Of a stretch of DNA of 64,000 bases, positions 42,660 through 55,900 are shown in pieces. The notes beneath the pieces are model-generated. The model had not been told where the DNA came from, ran no database searches, and saw only the letters and a program-made list of their open reading frames with translations. This DNA comes from Varanus komodoensis. Lineage: Eukaryota > Chordata > Lepidosauria > Squamata > Varanidae. Made by a program: the position numbers and the translations under genes. The stretch spans positions 94,103,136 to 94,167,135 of the forward strand of contig NW_025335268.1 in NCBI RefSeq assembly GCF_004798865.1, written 5' to 3'. Numbering within the stretch: position 1 is the stretch's first letter; the number at the start of each line of letters is the position of its first letter.

Positions 42660-44650
42660 ATGACGGCTCACAGCTTTGCGCTGCCGATGGTCCTCTTTTC
42701 CGTCTTCTGGGGGCTCGTGGGATTCGCGGGGCCATGGCTGGTGCCGAAGGGGCCCAATCGCGGGTAAGGTTCTCTCTGCCCTACCCTGCCACCCTCGCTC
42801 CCTCCTCCTCCTTCGCACGACCTTAATCCGCTCGATCCTTCTCAGGGTCGCTCATGGTTACTCGCTAGGAAAGCCACCCCCGGTTCAGGTTTTTCTCACA
42901 GCCTTAGTCATGCAAGCTCCCTCCCGCGCTGCTTCCAATACTCGCCCACCTTTCTTCCCCATTGAAACCAGTAGTGCAATTAGGGGTGGGCCTTGGGGGT
43001 TCAAGTTCTGGGCTCTAGAGCAAGGGAGCCGTAAATGACCAGGCGAAAAGTGGCGGTGACGGGGGGTGCCGTACACAAATTCCACTGTATTCCTGTAGTC
43101 AGGATGGTGATGTGATCAAAGTGCCTAAAATACAAAGCTGCATATGCTCAGATGATTCTTTTTCTTTTATGATTGGCAAACAGTTTTGTTATTCTAACAT
43201 CAGGAATTCAGAAGCAATTGTGAAACATGGAATAGGAGCATAGGAGGAAAGAACAGTTAGCTGAAGCAACGCACATGTCCATCTAAAGTGGGGAGGTGGT
43301 CGCCATAAGACCAGGGTCCAGGATCTAGAATTGCCTATTGGCACCACTGACCTTTGCAGAGCTAGCCAGCCTTGAATGAAGCCATATCTCCACTAGCAGA
43401 AGAATGGGCTTCGGGTGGAGAGAAACATATTCTTTAATGCTCCCTTTCTTTAAATATAGAAACCTTGCAAATAAGAAACCAGCATAGCAAGCAAAGGGCT
43501 AGTTTAGAACATATGCTAGGTTCCTGTAGGGAGTTTTTATGTGGGAGTACATTTTTTTAAAAGCCCACTGTACCACCTCCGCAGCCTCTTCCAACTTGGA
43601 GTTGTGTCTATCATTTCTGGAGGGCCCCACGTTGGGAAGGCTGATAGGTTTTTTTTTTTTTTTTTTGATGATGATGGTGTTTTTTTCAGTATGTGCTCCC
43701 AACATGGTTTTGCCTGCCTCAGTAACTCAGTATTGTGTGCTTTTCTCTGCAGAGTGATTATCACTATGCTGGTGACCACTGCCATTTGCTGCTATCTTTT
43801 GTGAGTATTGATGTGCGCATGAGAAGAGGGCTGAATTGTGCCTAGGAGGAAATCTGCCATCTTCTCAGTTGCTATAGCACAAGCACTTTTTTGGGAATAA
43901 AGCAAATAAAGTGGGATAGAAGCGATTATTCTATGCTAAGCAACCCTGGGTCTCACGATGCTGACAATACTTGTTAGTTCCATGTTTTTTATTCCATATG
44001 AGGGGGGATAGGAAGTCTCATTGACACACTGAAACGTGCTTGCAGCTTTCTCCCAAAATAAGCTGGAGGAGGATTTCAAATTATTGATCTCTGTCACTGG
44101 AGCCCTATGCCCTACAGTATGTCCCAGGAGCCTCTGACTCAAAACTTTAACCCACTTCTCATATATGAGGCCCAAGGCCAACACATGTAAATATTTTTGG
44201 CTTTACATCCCATAATAATTTATTAAATAATAAATAATCCCATAATAACCTTTGGGCTGCTGTTGTAACGGCATCTGGAACTGAACATACATCATGGTCT
44301 AGCCCAGAGCTTTGTCATTATGGTAAGTACTTTTAAGCATGGTGTCCCAAAACAAACCTATTTTGCTGGCACCTAAAGAACTGGGGCTACTTTGCACTAT
44401 TTTGAGCCACCACAATTCATACACCACTGCCACAAAGATAGTCCCCTATGTAAGAACAATTGGTCCACTGGCAATCTGAGCCTTGCACTTTCAGCACTAG
44501 TGCAAAAGTAGTTGTGACCCAGTTTGTGTGTTGCCTTCCTTTTCTCTTTCTTGCAGCTGGCTTATAGCCATCTTGTCTCAAGCCAATCCCCTGTTTGGAC
44601 CACAGCTGAAGAATGAAACCATCTGGTATGTGCAATTCCTGTGGGAGTGA
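42660..44650 (+). CDS. ATP6V0E2: V-ATPase V0 subunit e, ATP6V0E2-like, complete, 81 aa
   Basis: Small two-helix membrane subunit of the proton-pumping vacuolar ATPase V0 sector. Exons 42660-42763, 43753-43800 and 44557-44650 join in frame and encode exactly 81 residues, the usual length. The start MTAHSFALP, the block [18 protein letters not shown], the C-terminal [12 protein letters not shown] and the end FLWE match human ATP6V0E2 (which starts MTAHSFALP and ends VRFLWE) better than ATP6V0E1 (which ends KYHWP). Introns with clean borders and a GC-rich promoter rule out a recent retrocopy. Its place between COX15 and ENTPD7 differs from human, where ATP6V0E2 is on chromosome 7. It may be ATP6V0E2 itself, moved, or a third paralog, so the symbol is provisional. 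Confidence 0.9.
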
Positions 44651-45570
44651 CCTGGGCCCACTACAGACGACTCAACAGGTACTCACCCACCATGCAAATA
44701 CTTCACAGAATTGTGACTTGTTGTGCACAGGTGTATTTATCTCAGTTGTAACCCACTGATGGCTTGGAAGCAAAAGGAATGAACTCACGTCTAGTTCCTT
44801 ACTTGCTTCAAGAATGTAACTGTTGGATGACTCAGCCCAGGGGTGTGGAACCTCAGGCCTTCCAGATAGCTGATGGGAGTTTGAATCCAATATATTCCAA
44901 GGGGCCACAGGTTCCTCTGCCCAGGCTTAGCTAACATAACCAGAATGTGACAACTGGCTTCTGCCAGTGTCTCCATTGGATAGATTTCTGCCTTTCTGGG
45001 ACAGTAGCCATGTGTGCACCTGGCAACAAGTAAATTGCTTCAACACAGGCTACCTTCAGGTTCTGTACTGAGAATATTTCTGTCTCTTTCTCTTCTAGGC
45101 TTTCTTTTGATGCTAAATGCAGCTCTTGCCCTTGCCCCTAACAGTACAAACTCAATGGGTCTTTTATTTACAGCCTGAAGTCCCCCACAGCAATAAGGCC
45201 AAGATCTAAGCACATCACAAGACCATTTTATTCGTTTGACCCTCGTTTCCTTACTTTTGTAATGGATGCATCTTGGGGACATTTCTGTGTAGTTATAACT
45301 TATGCTCTTCCCTTGGCAACTGGGGTATCCAGTTGCATCTTGGTAGTCCTGTGGTTAACCCCAAGACTGAACCACTGCTGCTGGAGTTCTGTAACATTCC
45401 GTTTGCTGAGATGGGAGGCACCCTCTTTCCCACTTCAATGGTGATACTGGCCTCACAAGCATGTCTGTCTAAGACTGCTGTGCCAGCATGCACTGGCCTC
45501 AATTTCCCTCTTCCTATGTATGGGTTACTGGTTGTATATGTATTTATGTGGTAGAAAACTGTATTGTGAA

Positions 45571-45576
45571 AATAAA
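45571..45576 (+). terminator. Polyadenylation signal of the ATP6V0E2-like gene
   Basis: AATAAA about 920 bases after the stop codon, in a plausible 3' UTR with no repeats recognised in it. Confidence 0.6.
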
Positions 45577-46076
45577 AAATTTAGGATCCAATCTTCCTTT
45601 TTCCTACTGGCTGTAGGATTCTCTCAGGCTGAGAAGTGCTTGAAAGACATCTAGGGTAATGCCTTTTCTCCCATGCCACTCAAATGATACCACACAGAAA
45701 TCAAAATTGGGCTGCAGGTCTTGGCAAGGAAGTCAACAAAGTGCTCTAGGATGCTGCTACCTTTCCAAACAAGGAGGTGGGAGGAAGTAAACTATTCTAT
45801 TTGGTTGAGGCAGCGTTTAAAGCAAGTTGTTTTCTGTAGGCAGAATACTGAGTAGATCAGATGTGCTTCACCTGGAACCTTCCAGCTGTTTGAGCCCGAG
45901 TTAATTAGCCTGGTTTGGGGATGATCCAGAAGGAGCCCAGTTGGGCAAGGCTGGTGTTCACTCAAAAACACAAGCAAACATTAATGGTTACTGTAGCTCC
46001 TGGTGATGGACCAAATGCAGTAAGCCACAAGCACAAGTGTCATCAATCTGCTGTGGCTGAACAGCTCAACACATCA

Positions 46077-46082
46077 TTTATT
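46077..46082 (-). terminator. ENTPD7: ENTPD7 polyadenylation signal candidate
   Basis: AATAAA on the minus strand, about 836 bases beyond the ENTPD7 stop. If used, ENTPD7 and the ATP6V0E2-like gene end about 0.5 kb apart, tail to tail. Confidence 0.4.
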
Positions 46083-46358
46083 GCTACAGTTGTTGCAGTT
46101 CAAGTCTGGAAACAAATACATTGTGTGACTTAGCCCACAAATGATTCCAATTCAAAGGGCTAGAGGTCCTCCTGAAAAGCAGCTAACATGGTCTATAATC
46201 TGAGGTGGTCTTCTGTGGAACCAAGAACAGCTGAAAGATGCACTTCTGAGGCAGTAGCAGCTAATCCAGTGATGCATACAGCGTGGGATCTGAGACTGCA
46301 AGCATGTGCAAAATCAAGTGGGTTCCACTGCCAAGGCAGAAAATAGCAGAGTTGCCTC

Positions 46359-46381
46359 TCCTTCCTTCCTTCCTTCCTTCC
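46359..46381. repeat. (CCTT)n microsatellite
   Basis: About five CCTT units downstream of the ENTPD7 stop codon, probably in its 3' UTR. Confidence 0.9.
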
Positions 46382-46917
46382 TGAATGTTCCTTATCCTTA
46401 AGGAATCCTGTATGTATGCATTTGGTCTTCTCACAGGCATCAACATCCGCAGACAGAGAGGCCTAAGTCAGATTTGAAGCACCAAAAGGAACTATTTCCT
46501 TTTCTTTTCTGGGAGGTGCCTTACTGGAAGAACTGTCCAGTCCTAATAACAGCCCTTAGCCAGACCAGGTCTTTCTGCCTCCCGTTCCTGAGTAAATCAA
46601 GTTTTCTTTGGTCATTTGCAGAAATGCTACTTCTTGCCCCATTAGCAATACAAGAGAACAGCACTGGTCCTCCCTTTCGTAACACAATTATACTAACTAA
46701 CTGGTCCTTTGAGCACAGAGGAAAATTGGGTGTCCATTGGGGGAACTCAGGGTAGGGGGCAAATCTGAGCAGACACTTTTATGTTTCTGGCCCTGGGGTT
46801 ATGCCGGAGTGCTACAGAGTTCTAGTCTAAAAATATAAAAGAATCACAGCTTTGGGCCTGTTAAAAACCTCTGCCAAGGGGGCAGCAGTAGGCATTCAAA
46901 GAGAGGTAGTTCTTTCG

Positions 46918-49900
46918 TCAGGAGCCCTGCTCCTGAGCTGACAGTGGCACCACTTCTGATAACCACAGCAGGTCGAGTGGTTCAGCGTGTAGCTGCTGAT
47001 GGTGGATGCGGTGCAGACGGAGGAGGTAGAGTCCAATTGCAAGTGTCACCACTAGAATGCATGCAAAGAAGAGATAGTGATTGTAGACAAAGGAGAGATG
47101 GAGCCAAGAGCTGTGGGGTTGACGGATGCCCTCCTGGTGGATATCCCTGCAAACAGAAAGATAGATCAGCACAGGGCCTACCACTTCATTTAAACATGGC
47201 AAAGCTTGGAGGCACCTAGCAGCTTGAGATGCAGACATTAATCAGCAGTGCTTTTCATAAGCTGGTAATTAAGCAGCAATAGCCCTTCACTTGCTAAAAT
47301 TCTGCTTCTTGAGCACCTCTCAAGCAACCAAGGAACTCCGCCAAGAGGAAGTGGACTGCCACAACCAGCAACTCTTTCTGTGCATCACAAACATCTACCA
47401 TATGCTCCCCACTCTCTAAGGAACTCGAAGGGGCATATACAGCGTTCCTCCTCCCTGTCACATTTGGCTATAAGGACTTTGTGAAGTTGGGTCAAGCAAA
47501 TTTTGAGTGGGGGTTTGAAGCTGTGTGCTGTGGCGTATCCAGCCATTCTACTATCCCAGGTCGCCCTCTATTTGGAAATGCTGCATATTGAGAATGCTGA
47601 TGCTCCTGTACCATTCATTTCTTCGAAGATGCAAGGACTCCTCTGCCCCGCAAGTCAACATATATGCACCAGTGGCCGTACAGATTCTCAGTGTCTCTAG
47701 TTTCTGTGTCAAATCTAGAATTTAGAATATCAGACAAGCTCAGATTGGAATGTAGAAACATAGAAACAGAGCATGTCAGAAGGAGCCTCCTGGGCCATCT
47801 AGTCTGACCCACGGCTCCAGCCAGTTCTGCTCATGACATGCCTACCATGTGCATGTCCAACCTATCCTTGATAGAAATGTAAAAGACACCAAGTTTCCAC
47901 TAAGATACATAATTTCAAATTTGTAGCTAGCATTTTTGTGAAATTGAGGTTTCACTAAAAGAAGTGTCTATAGCCAGACATTCTATAGCCAGAATAGTGG
48001 ATCATCAAGTAGCTGTAAACTGTAGGATCTGAGACACCTTTCCTATCTCTTACTATCTGGTAGTCCACAGAGGCTCTTTGAGGTTCTGTATCACGTAACT
48101 AAAGGTGGAATAAAATCTCTATAAATCTATTGACATTATAGAACTTGTCTTCCCTTGATGCCTCTTTTGAATGCTTCTGTGTAGTACATAGTCTGCCTTC
48201 CCATAAATCAGAGTTTGAGGCAAGATGCTTGATGGGTAAAGCTGGCTTGTTAAGAAATGGGCAATGATCCATCAGCAGAAATATGAACTTTAAGTCCTAA
48301 CCCAGAATCTACATCTTGATAAGGCCCAAAGGTCAAATGGCAACTTATTCTTAACTGGACTGCATGAGCTGCATCCAACAACAGAAAAGAAAGCAATCAT
48401 ATACTGCATTTATTCCACTAAAAAGGTAAGTCTCAAGTCTCCTGAAGGGCTTGACTTGCCTTCAGTTTATGTCCCACAAGCCATTGAGAATGGACAGGAG
48501 GTATCAAAAATCTAAAACTGGAGTCTTATGATTAACCAACAGTGTTGTTTGTTGATCAAAGATCAAGTTCCTATTCATACAGGACTCTCTGCTTCCCTGA
48601 GATCCTTCTTTTTTGAAAACTCTTAAAACAGAACAGAGGTCTGTGGAGCATACTTTCTTCCTTTTACATCCTCTTCCTTTCAAAGGTTCTACCACCTGAG
48701 CAATGCTGCTTTATCCAACTACTTAGAAAAAACTTCAGACTTTGCAATCAAGCACAAAAAAGGCTGGGTTCAGACTACTTGACAAGTTATGGTACTGTTG
48801 TTGTTTTGACCATCATTGGGTTGTTGTGTTGTCTGAACCCAGTTGTGGTATTTCACCATCGTAAGTTTGGTCTTTAGAAGCCATGGTGAGAAACAGTGGT
48901 TTATTCTATGGCTTATGTGCACCACCATGACTTATTGTCTGAACCCAGGACCATGGTGTCAACTGCCCCAGTATACAATTACTACAGAATCCTCTGGAAA
49001 GAGTAGCAGCTACAGGAACCACTCCAGTCGTCCATTGCTCTATCTATGATTCAATGGGGAAGAGGCAGGCAAGATAGGCAGGGAGCAATGCAGGTTGGGA
49101 TTGAATTTCAGGGACAGTGTTGATGGGAAATATGCCAACAGTAGGAAGATTAAGGTGGAGGATCAAGACCATGATAACATAGAAATGACTTGTCTGTATG
49201 GTCCATCAAGGGGGAGAAAAACTGGCAACCATGCATGGTTGATTGTTGTGGCATGCGAATCTAGCCATAGACTGTAGAGCACAATCCCTTGAACCTGTTC
49301 CAAGGTCCTGGAAGTTACAACTCTTCCTAGAGGCCAGTGTTAGGAGAGGCGGCTGCTGGAGCAGGTGGGAGAAGGCCACAGTGGGGCACCTTGCATTACC
49401 TGAGTGGCAGGAAGCGGGTTTTGTACAGAATGGCACCCAGTGTCCACTGCACTTCACGGTCATACACCAGCTGAGCTGTGCGGAGGCCGGAGTAATCCCT
49501 GGGGAAGTGGAACCCTTCATGTAGGACTTGGTGCATCCAGGCTGACTTGAAGCACTGATACCTGCAACCAGAGTAAATGAGCTCCATCACAAAGATGCTG
49601 GCCTGGGATTCAGCAGATTCCTGAAGCTCTCCTCCCACAGTGCAGATTATAGGTTAACGGTAAAGCTTCTCAAAAGAGGAGGATTTCTTACTTGACACGA
49701 TGGAGGTCTGCATGAGATGAGTACAGCTTGTCTCGGAACCTCTGGGTCAGCACAGACCAGCTCAGGCTGCAGTAATCCTGGAAGGAGGCCAAAGACAGTG
49801 GGGAAAAGATCAGCATAGAAACCACACACGTGTGGGAAGTGTATTTGAGCAAAGCTGATCACACTGGTCCCAGCCCCTCAGTCCCACGCACCTGAGCAGC

Positions 49901-52900
49901 CTGTGCGAATGTGGGCCTATGATATCGTCCTCCCAGGCGCAGGACATCATCAGTGCAGTAGAAGAATTCAGAAAACCCATAGAATTCACTGTTCATAAAA
50001 TCAATGGGTGCCTGATAGGCATTGCTCAAAGTGACTTGGCTGCTATTTTCTCCAGTCAGCAGGGGGTGCAGTTGCTCTCCACAGCTCTGCCAGTCTCCTT
50101 GGCCCCTGATGTGCAGGGTCTGGCTACCCTTGTCCACAACATCTTCCAGTCCCGAAGGCAGGCAAGGGTCCAAGACGGGCATCTCAGGATTTGCCCCCAT
50201 GTGCTCGCCCCGCAACCTGCAACCAGAGCCCAAGCCTAAGGATCTGAGAAAGGGAAGACGGGCAGTGCCAGCTCCTGCCAAAAGCCAGTGCAGTCCTTAC
50301 CAGTCCTACACAGGCAAAAGGGATGTAGGCAGACCAGCAGCATCTTCTCCCACTCCCCTTGTCCTTCAGGGGACTGGCCCAGCTCTTCTCGGCAAATACA
50401 TAAAACAATTCACTCTTTCCTCCTCTCGGAGGCACCACAAGCCCTACGGGTAACAGACACCCTGTCGGTGGGGTATGCACATAAGTGCATATATGTGTGG
50501 GTGTGCAAAAATGAATACCTGCCCTGTGTCCACAGGTGGCCCACCCCTGCCTGCAAAAGGGTTACCATCTGCAGACTTGATTTGCCCTTGAACACAAACG
50601 GGGGTGCTGAAGTCAAAGCACATTAGGGACAGAACTAGCAAGGTGTGAATGGGGGAAGACAACATTCTTCATTGCGCACTAAATGAAAGGGCTTTTGCTT
50701 TGGCATAGTCACAACACAGGTATTAGCAAGCTGGCTGGCTTTGAACCCATAAACCAAGAGTTGGAAACCTGGGTCTGTTCAAGTGTTAGACCCCAGGTCT
50801 CATCAGCCCGTCAATACAGCCAGGGGTCCAGGACAGTAGCTGTAGTCCAACACTAGCTGGAGGCAACCAGTTCCCCACTCCTGCCTGCCATACGCTTTAT
50901 TTTCTGAATTAAAAGCCTTTTTTAAGGAGTCAACAGATCTACCAGGAAGGCTTATTTAGATCTACTGTCAAAAGGCGGAAGAGGAATCAACAAAATGGCC
51001 CACCGTTGCCCCAAAGCCTCCTATGCCATGTTTGTCATTAAAAGCTCTGCAAGATATTAAAGCTCCCCAGGAAGGTCTGGAAGTATTATTACCATCCTAA
51101 TAGCAATAATCATACCCTCCTGATATTTGGTGCCATACCCTTGGCATTCCTATTGTGCTTTTAGGTAAGGTGATTCTGTGCTACTTTCCACATGGTCTGT
51201 CGCTCTGTTGCAACACCAGTACGCTCTCATGAACTAGAGCTACAGGATACCTGTTGCTGGCAAAGGTCCGATTCAGCAGCAGCTCTTCATAGCGCTGTCG
51301 GGCAATGTTCCCTCCAAACCCTAGGAAAGTGTTGACATAGACCCGGTAGACGTGCTTGGTATGTTGCACATCACAGCCGAGATTGAAGTCAGCAAGCAGG
51401 CTCTTGGCAGCTTCCTCCTGGAAGGGGGAGGCAGGGGGTGAGAGAAGGTCCAGGACATGTCCATGGCTACCCTCCTGGGCCTTCTCTCACCAAGACACGT
51501 ACCTGCTGTGGAGAAGAGAAGGTGGTGGGGATGGGCACCTCGTAGGCAATCTGCAGGGAGGCACCTCCCATGTCAAGGATCCCAACGGTCCTCTTCCGTA
51601 CCAGGGGCGCTTCCTGGCCAGCCAGGCTCACAGAGATCAATGCATCTTCTTCTGCAGCATACGCCCCACGCCCAGAGAAAGAGAGGATATGTGAGTTACC
51701 AAGATTTTGGAAAAAGGACCCTTTCCCTTCACTGCTTAAGGTAGGCCTCTGGGAATATCTGGAGGACCTCTGGGAATATCTGGAGGAAGGAGGAAAAATT
51801 GAACTCAGGTATCCCCAATTCAATTCTGATCCTGCTGGGAACTGAGCAGCCAAGGCAGGGCAGTCCCAAAATAAGGAAAAGTGGGGGGGGGGGGGGGGGG
51901 GGAGACCCGGTGCCCATCCATTAGCCCAGCTTTCTGGATGTGTTGAACCGCAGCTCTCATCATTCACAGCCAGAAGGATGTTGGGTGGATGATGGGCATT
52001 GTGGCCTGAGCTGCTTGGAGTGGGGAAGGCTACCTTTGGCCCTTTTTTCTACCATCCTTTGCCCTGGCCTCACCTTCTTCATGGTCAAATCTCCCCAGGA
52101 CAAAGTTGATGCCTATCCAAGCGTAGACCCCTGCAGATGAAATGGAAAACCACAGGCAGTGTTAGGTCCCTTGAAGATACATTGCATATATGGCTTCCTG
52201 AAAAACTTGGCAGGAGGAAGTACTGCCCAGAGACAGGCCTGCCAGCTGCAGGTGGAGCTTGTATCCTACCCACAGTGTTCCTCACTCCCACCGCATGGCC
52301 TCTGTTAAGTAACAGCCTGTTTTAGCCAGGTTTCCAGGAAGCAAGTGGCTGAGCCCCTCAATCCTGGCTTGAACTCTGCACTCATCTCTACCCATGTACC
52401 CTAGCCCTGTCCCTTTTCACTTAACCCAACACCCCCAGGTAGAGTGACTGAGCCTTTCTGACCCATCTCCCACCTTCCTGCTTTCCTGAGATCACTTCTG
52501 CATGCGATTTCGAGAAGAGGAAGTCAAATTCCAAGGGCACATCCCTCACCAGGTCCTCCAGAATGGCGGTCTGCTGCCTGAAAAACAATAAGCATCTCTA
52601 GTTTTTCTGCAATGAGAGCCATTTGTCTCTCCCCCTGCAAACCCTGTTGCTTTATCTCAGGTGCAAGAGTCCAGTATTTCCCCCTTGGTCTCTTTTCAGC
52701 CAGCAATTTGCAAACGCTCAAACTTCTTGAGTAGGATTTAACAGTCAGCTTGCTAGAAAGGGAGGGCAGGGGAGAGGCTTGATAAGAGGTTTCACAATAG
52801 GGTCGAAGAAGCAATCAAGTTGCTCCATGAAGCACAAGGCTTGGAAACCGGCTTAGTTTTTAAAACGCCCATCCAAGCCTTGCACCCAGCCAACCAGAAA

Positions 52901-55900
52901 GGGAATCTGCAGCCCTGTTGCATTTTTGTCATATGAGGGGCTGCTCCAAGCAGTCTTCCTCTTCAGGGTGGGAGTTGTCTTCCCCCCACCCCACTCCAGA
53001 ATGCAAGCCCTTCTTTTGCTCCTCGTGGCCCAGCATTTCTTGCTCCTTGGCCCCAAGTGCTTGCGAACACAGGTGCAGAAATGATGCGGATCGCTCACCA
53101 TTCAGGCAGCAGCCTCATTCCTGCAGTGCACAAGATGTAGAGCGGCGTCTCCTTGTGCTTGGCCTTGGGTACATAGGCAGCAGCAAAGCTGAGCAATGGC
53201 TTCATGTATTCACTGGCTTTCTCTGGAGTTTTGGCTACTGTAGAGATCCCTGTCCAAGCAAAAGGAACAGCTTGAGCAGCAGCATGCACATAAATGCACC
53301 CTCCTTCAGTCCAACCAGGGGAGCCCCTAGTTCCTGTGGGCTCCTGTAACAGGAAGTAATCTGGAAGATCCAAACCTGGCTTGATTTTCTTGACCACAGG
53401 TTCGTTAGCGTGGTCTCGCATCTGCCGGATGTCCAACAGGTCATGTGGATTTTTATTATGTGGTGGCCAAAAGTACACAAAAACCCGAGACCCACTGCTC
53501 CCACAGTCAACAACAACTCCGTAGCTCAGAGCTGGGTTCTTTGTGTCCGTTGCCTCTAAGGCGCGAAACCGTGCCAAATACCTGCAAAAGGGAAGAAGGG
53601 AGATTTCGTTCTGGAATGGTAGGCAGCTGAGACCAAAACCTAACATAGTCTTAGCACCACGTAAAAGGTAGACATGGCCTTCCATGAAACTTTTCTATAG
53701 CTCTGGAGGTGCCTGAGAAAAGAAGGCAAGACTCTGTGAGTAGGATACTTTGTCCTAGAGAAGTGGAATGACCATCCATTTGAAAGGCTTCAGCTTCATT
53801 CTTATTCTGAGAATTTAAGAGCAAGTAAGTCTTGCCATCTTCCTTTATGCCTGTGAAGGAACAGAACTGTCCTGAGTTTATTTATTTATTTATTCAGCTT
53901 GGTTTTATGATATTATCACGTTATTATAATTCTGGAAGAGGTGCAAATCAACTTCAGCCAAAAAGTTAACGTTTTAGAGGTTAAAAAGTAGAGATCAGGC
54001 TGAGTATGCAGTGAGGACAAAATTTGGTTATATAAACAGAAGACCAATTGAAGAATTTAATGATAAATGGAAATTCTATTATATGCAGTTTAATTAATAT
54101 AGAACAAAGGGAAGCTCGTTAAAATATTGATTGGAAAATTGGTTTATTTTTTAGAGAACTATCATCTTTTTTGTGAGCTTCAACAAAGTACTAATTAACA
54201 GAAAGATAGAAAATTTTGACTTCTTGGGGAATTTGCAGGTTATGAATGTGTATGTTATATATGTGTAAGATCCCTTGACATTCTTACATTTCTCTTAATT
54301 TTTCCCCTTTTGTACTTTATTTCTTTTAGGAAAACAATAAAAAATAAAAAGTAGGAATCAGGACTTTTTGTTCAGGTAGCAGGAGGTGATAACATTCAGT
54401 GGGAGAGAGAAAAAACACTTTAACTTTGAAGACAGAAATGTAGTTGATAGAGATGAACAGGAAGCTACCCTCCTGATTTGTTGGGGAGAGAAAAAAAGGA
54501 CTGGCTTGGGAAAATAAAAGCAAAATACAGAAGGGCAAAAAGAAAAAGAGAGCCAGACAAAGCAAGCAGGAAGGAAAGAAGACCAGAGCTCCAGAGGAAA
54601 CAAAGAGTCTTCTGAAACTAGAGCACTCTTTGAGAAAATTGGGCCTAAGATTGCATAAGAACATTATGCTTGGGTTAGTTAGATGGATTTATCCTTGGTT
54701 GTCTGTGTACTCCACTGCTCATTAATTTCTCTCTTCCTCTGTGTGCAAATGAGTACACACGTCTGTATGTATGTATGTATGTATGTGTATTCGTTTAGGT
54801 TTTGGTTATCCAGCCTATGTCTAATGGCCCAACTCCACACTACTTACAATAGACATTCAAGACCCAAAGAGTTTTGAGATTGGCTTGATAGAAGAAACCA
54901 CAGAAATGAAGACTTTTGACCTAATAGCAGCTGAAAGGGCCACAGAAAGGAAGAGCAAAAAGGGGTGTGAGCACATTCTTTGTTTGTTTCCCCTTCCACT
55001 TGTGTAACAGAGCTCTTGTTCCAAGATAAAACCTGGAAACCTCACCTGCAGGTCTCAGCAGGATCTACCCTTTCCCCAATTAAGAAATGACTTTCCCCCA
55101 CCCCACCAAGTATTCCAGACAGCCTTCATAGCCCTCTTCCCCTTTCCATGAAGACTAGAGATATTGCCCCAGCTCATAGGTTCCTTAGCCATGCACTCAT
55201 GGCCTCAACAGCCATGGATGAAAACACAGAATTCAGATATGCGAACAGAATGCTGGACTGGTTGGACAATCTATCTGATTCAGCAGGGCTCTCCTTATTC
55301 ACAAATCTACAGGATTTTGTGTACTTGTCTCTCTAGCCCTACCAGGAGATGCAAGGAATTGAACCTGGGAGTTAATTAAATGACTCCATCAGACAGAGGG
55401 CTCACATTGTGACAATTCTTACTACTCTGCTCCGCTTTCTTGCACTGAAGGAAATTCTGGCTCAGCACAACCTCTAACATTTCTCCTACAGCACCAGATA
55501 GAACACAACAGGGGGTGGAAGTAAACCATTCCCCATGCTAGTTATCTTGTGTCATCTTTTCCAGAAGCCAAGACACAACTTCCCCAGACATTCAGCTATG
55601 CACCAGTCAGTACAGTTTCTGGCTCCGGAGCCACTCTTGACATCCTAGCATGGTTTGTTCCACTTCTGTCCGCCAGCATTTATGAAACAGAGCAGAGGAA
55701 ACCTGAAAATTAACTGAAGCCTACTTGAGTGGTGTTTGTCAGAGAAGTGGAAGGTCAAGACTTACAGGGGAGAGTAAGTGAGGCATACTTCAGGTGCAAT
55801 CTCATGTATGGCTGGCTGGGGGAATGCTGGGAGTTGGAGTTTTTTTCTGTTTAAACATACATAGGATTGCATCCATAGTGCCAGGCCCCACCAAGCTGCC

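Noticed and set aside
42660-44650. Processed retrocopy of an ATP6V0E gene
   Set aside because: Two introns with proper borders and phases and a CpG promoter are present.
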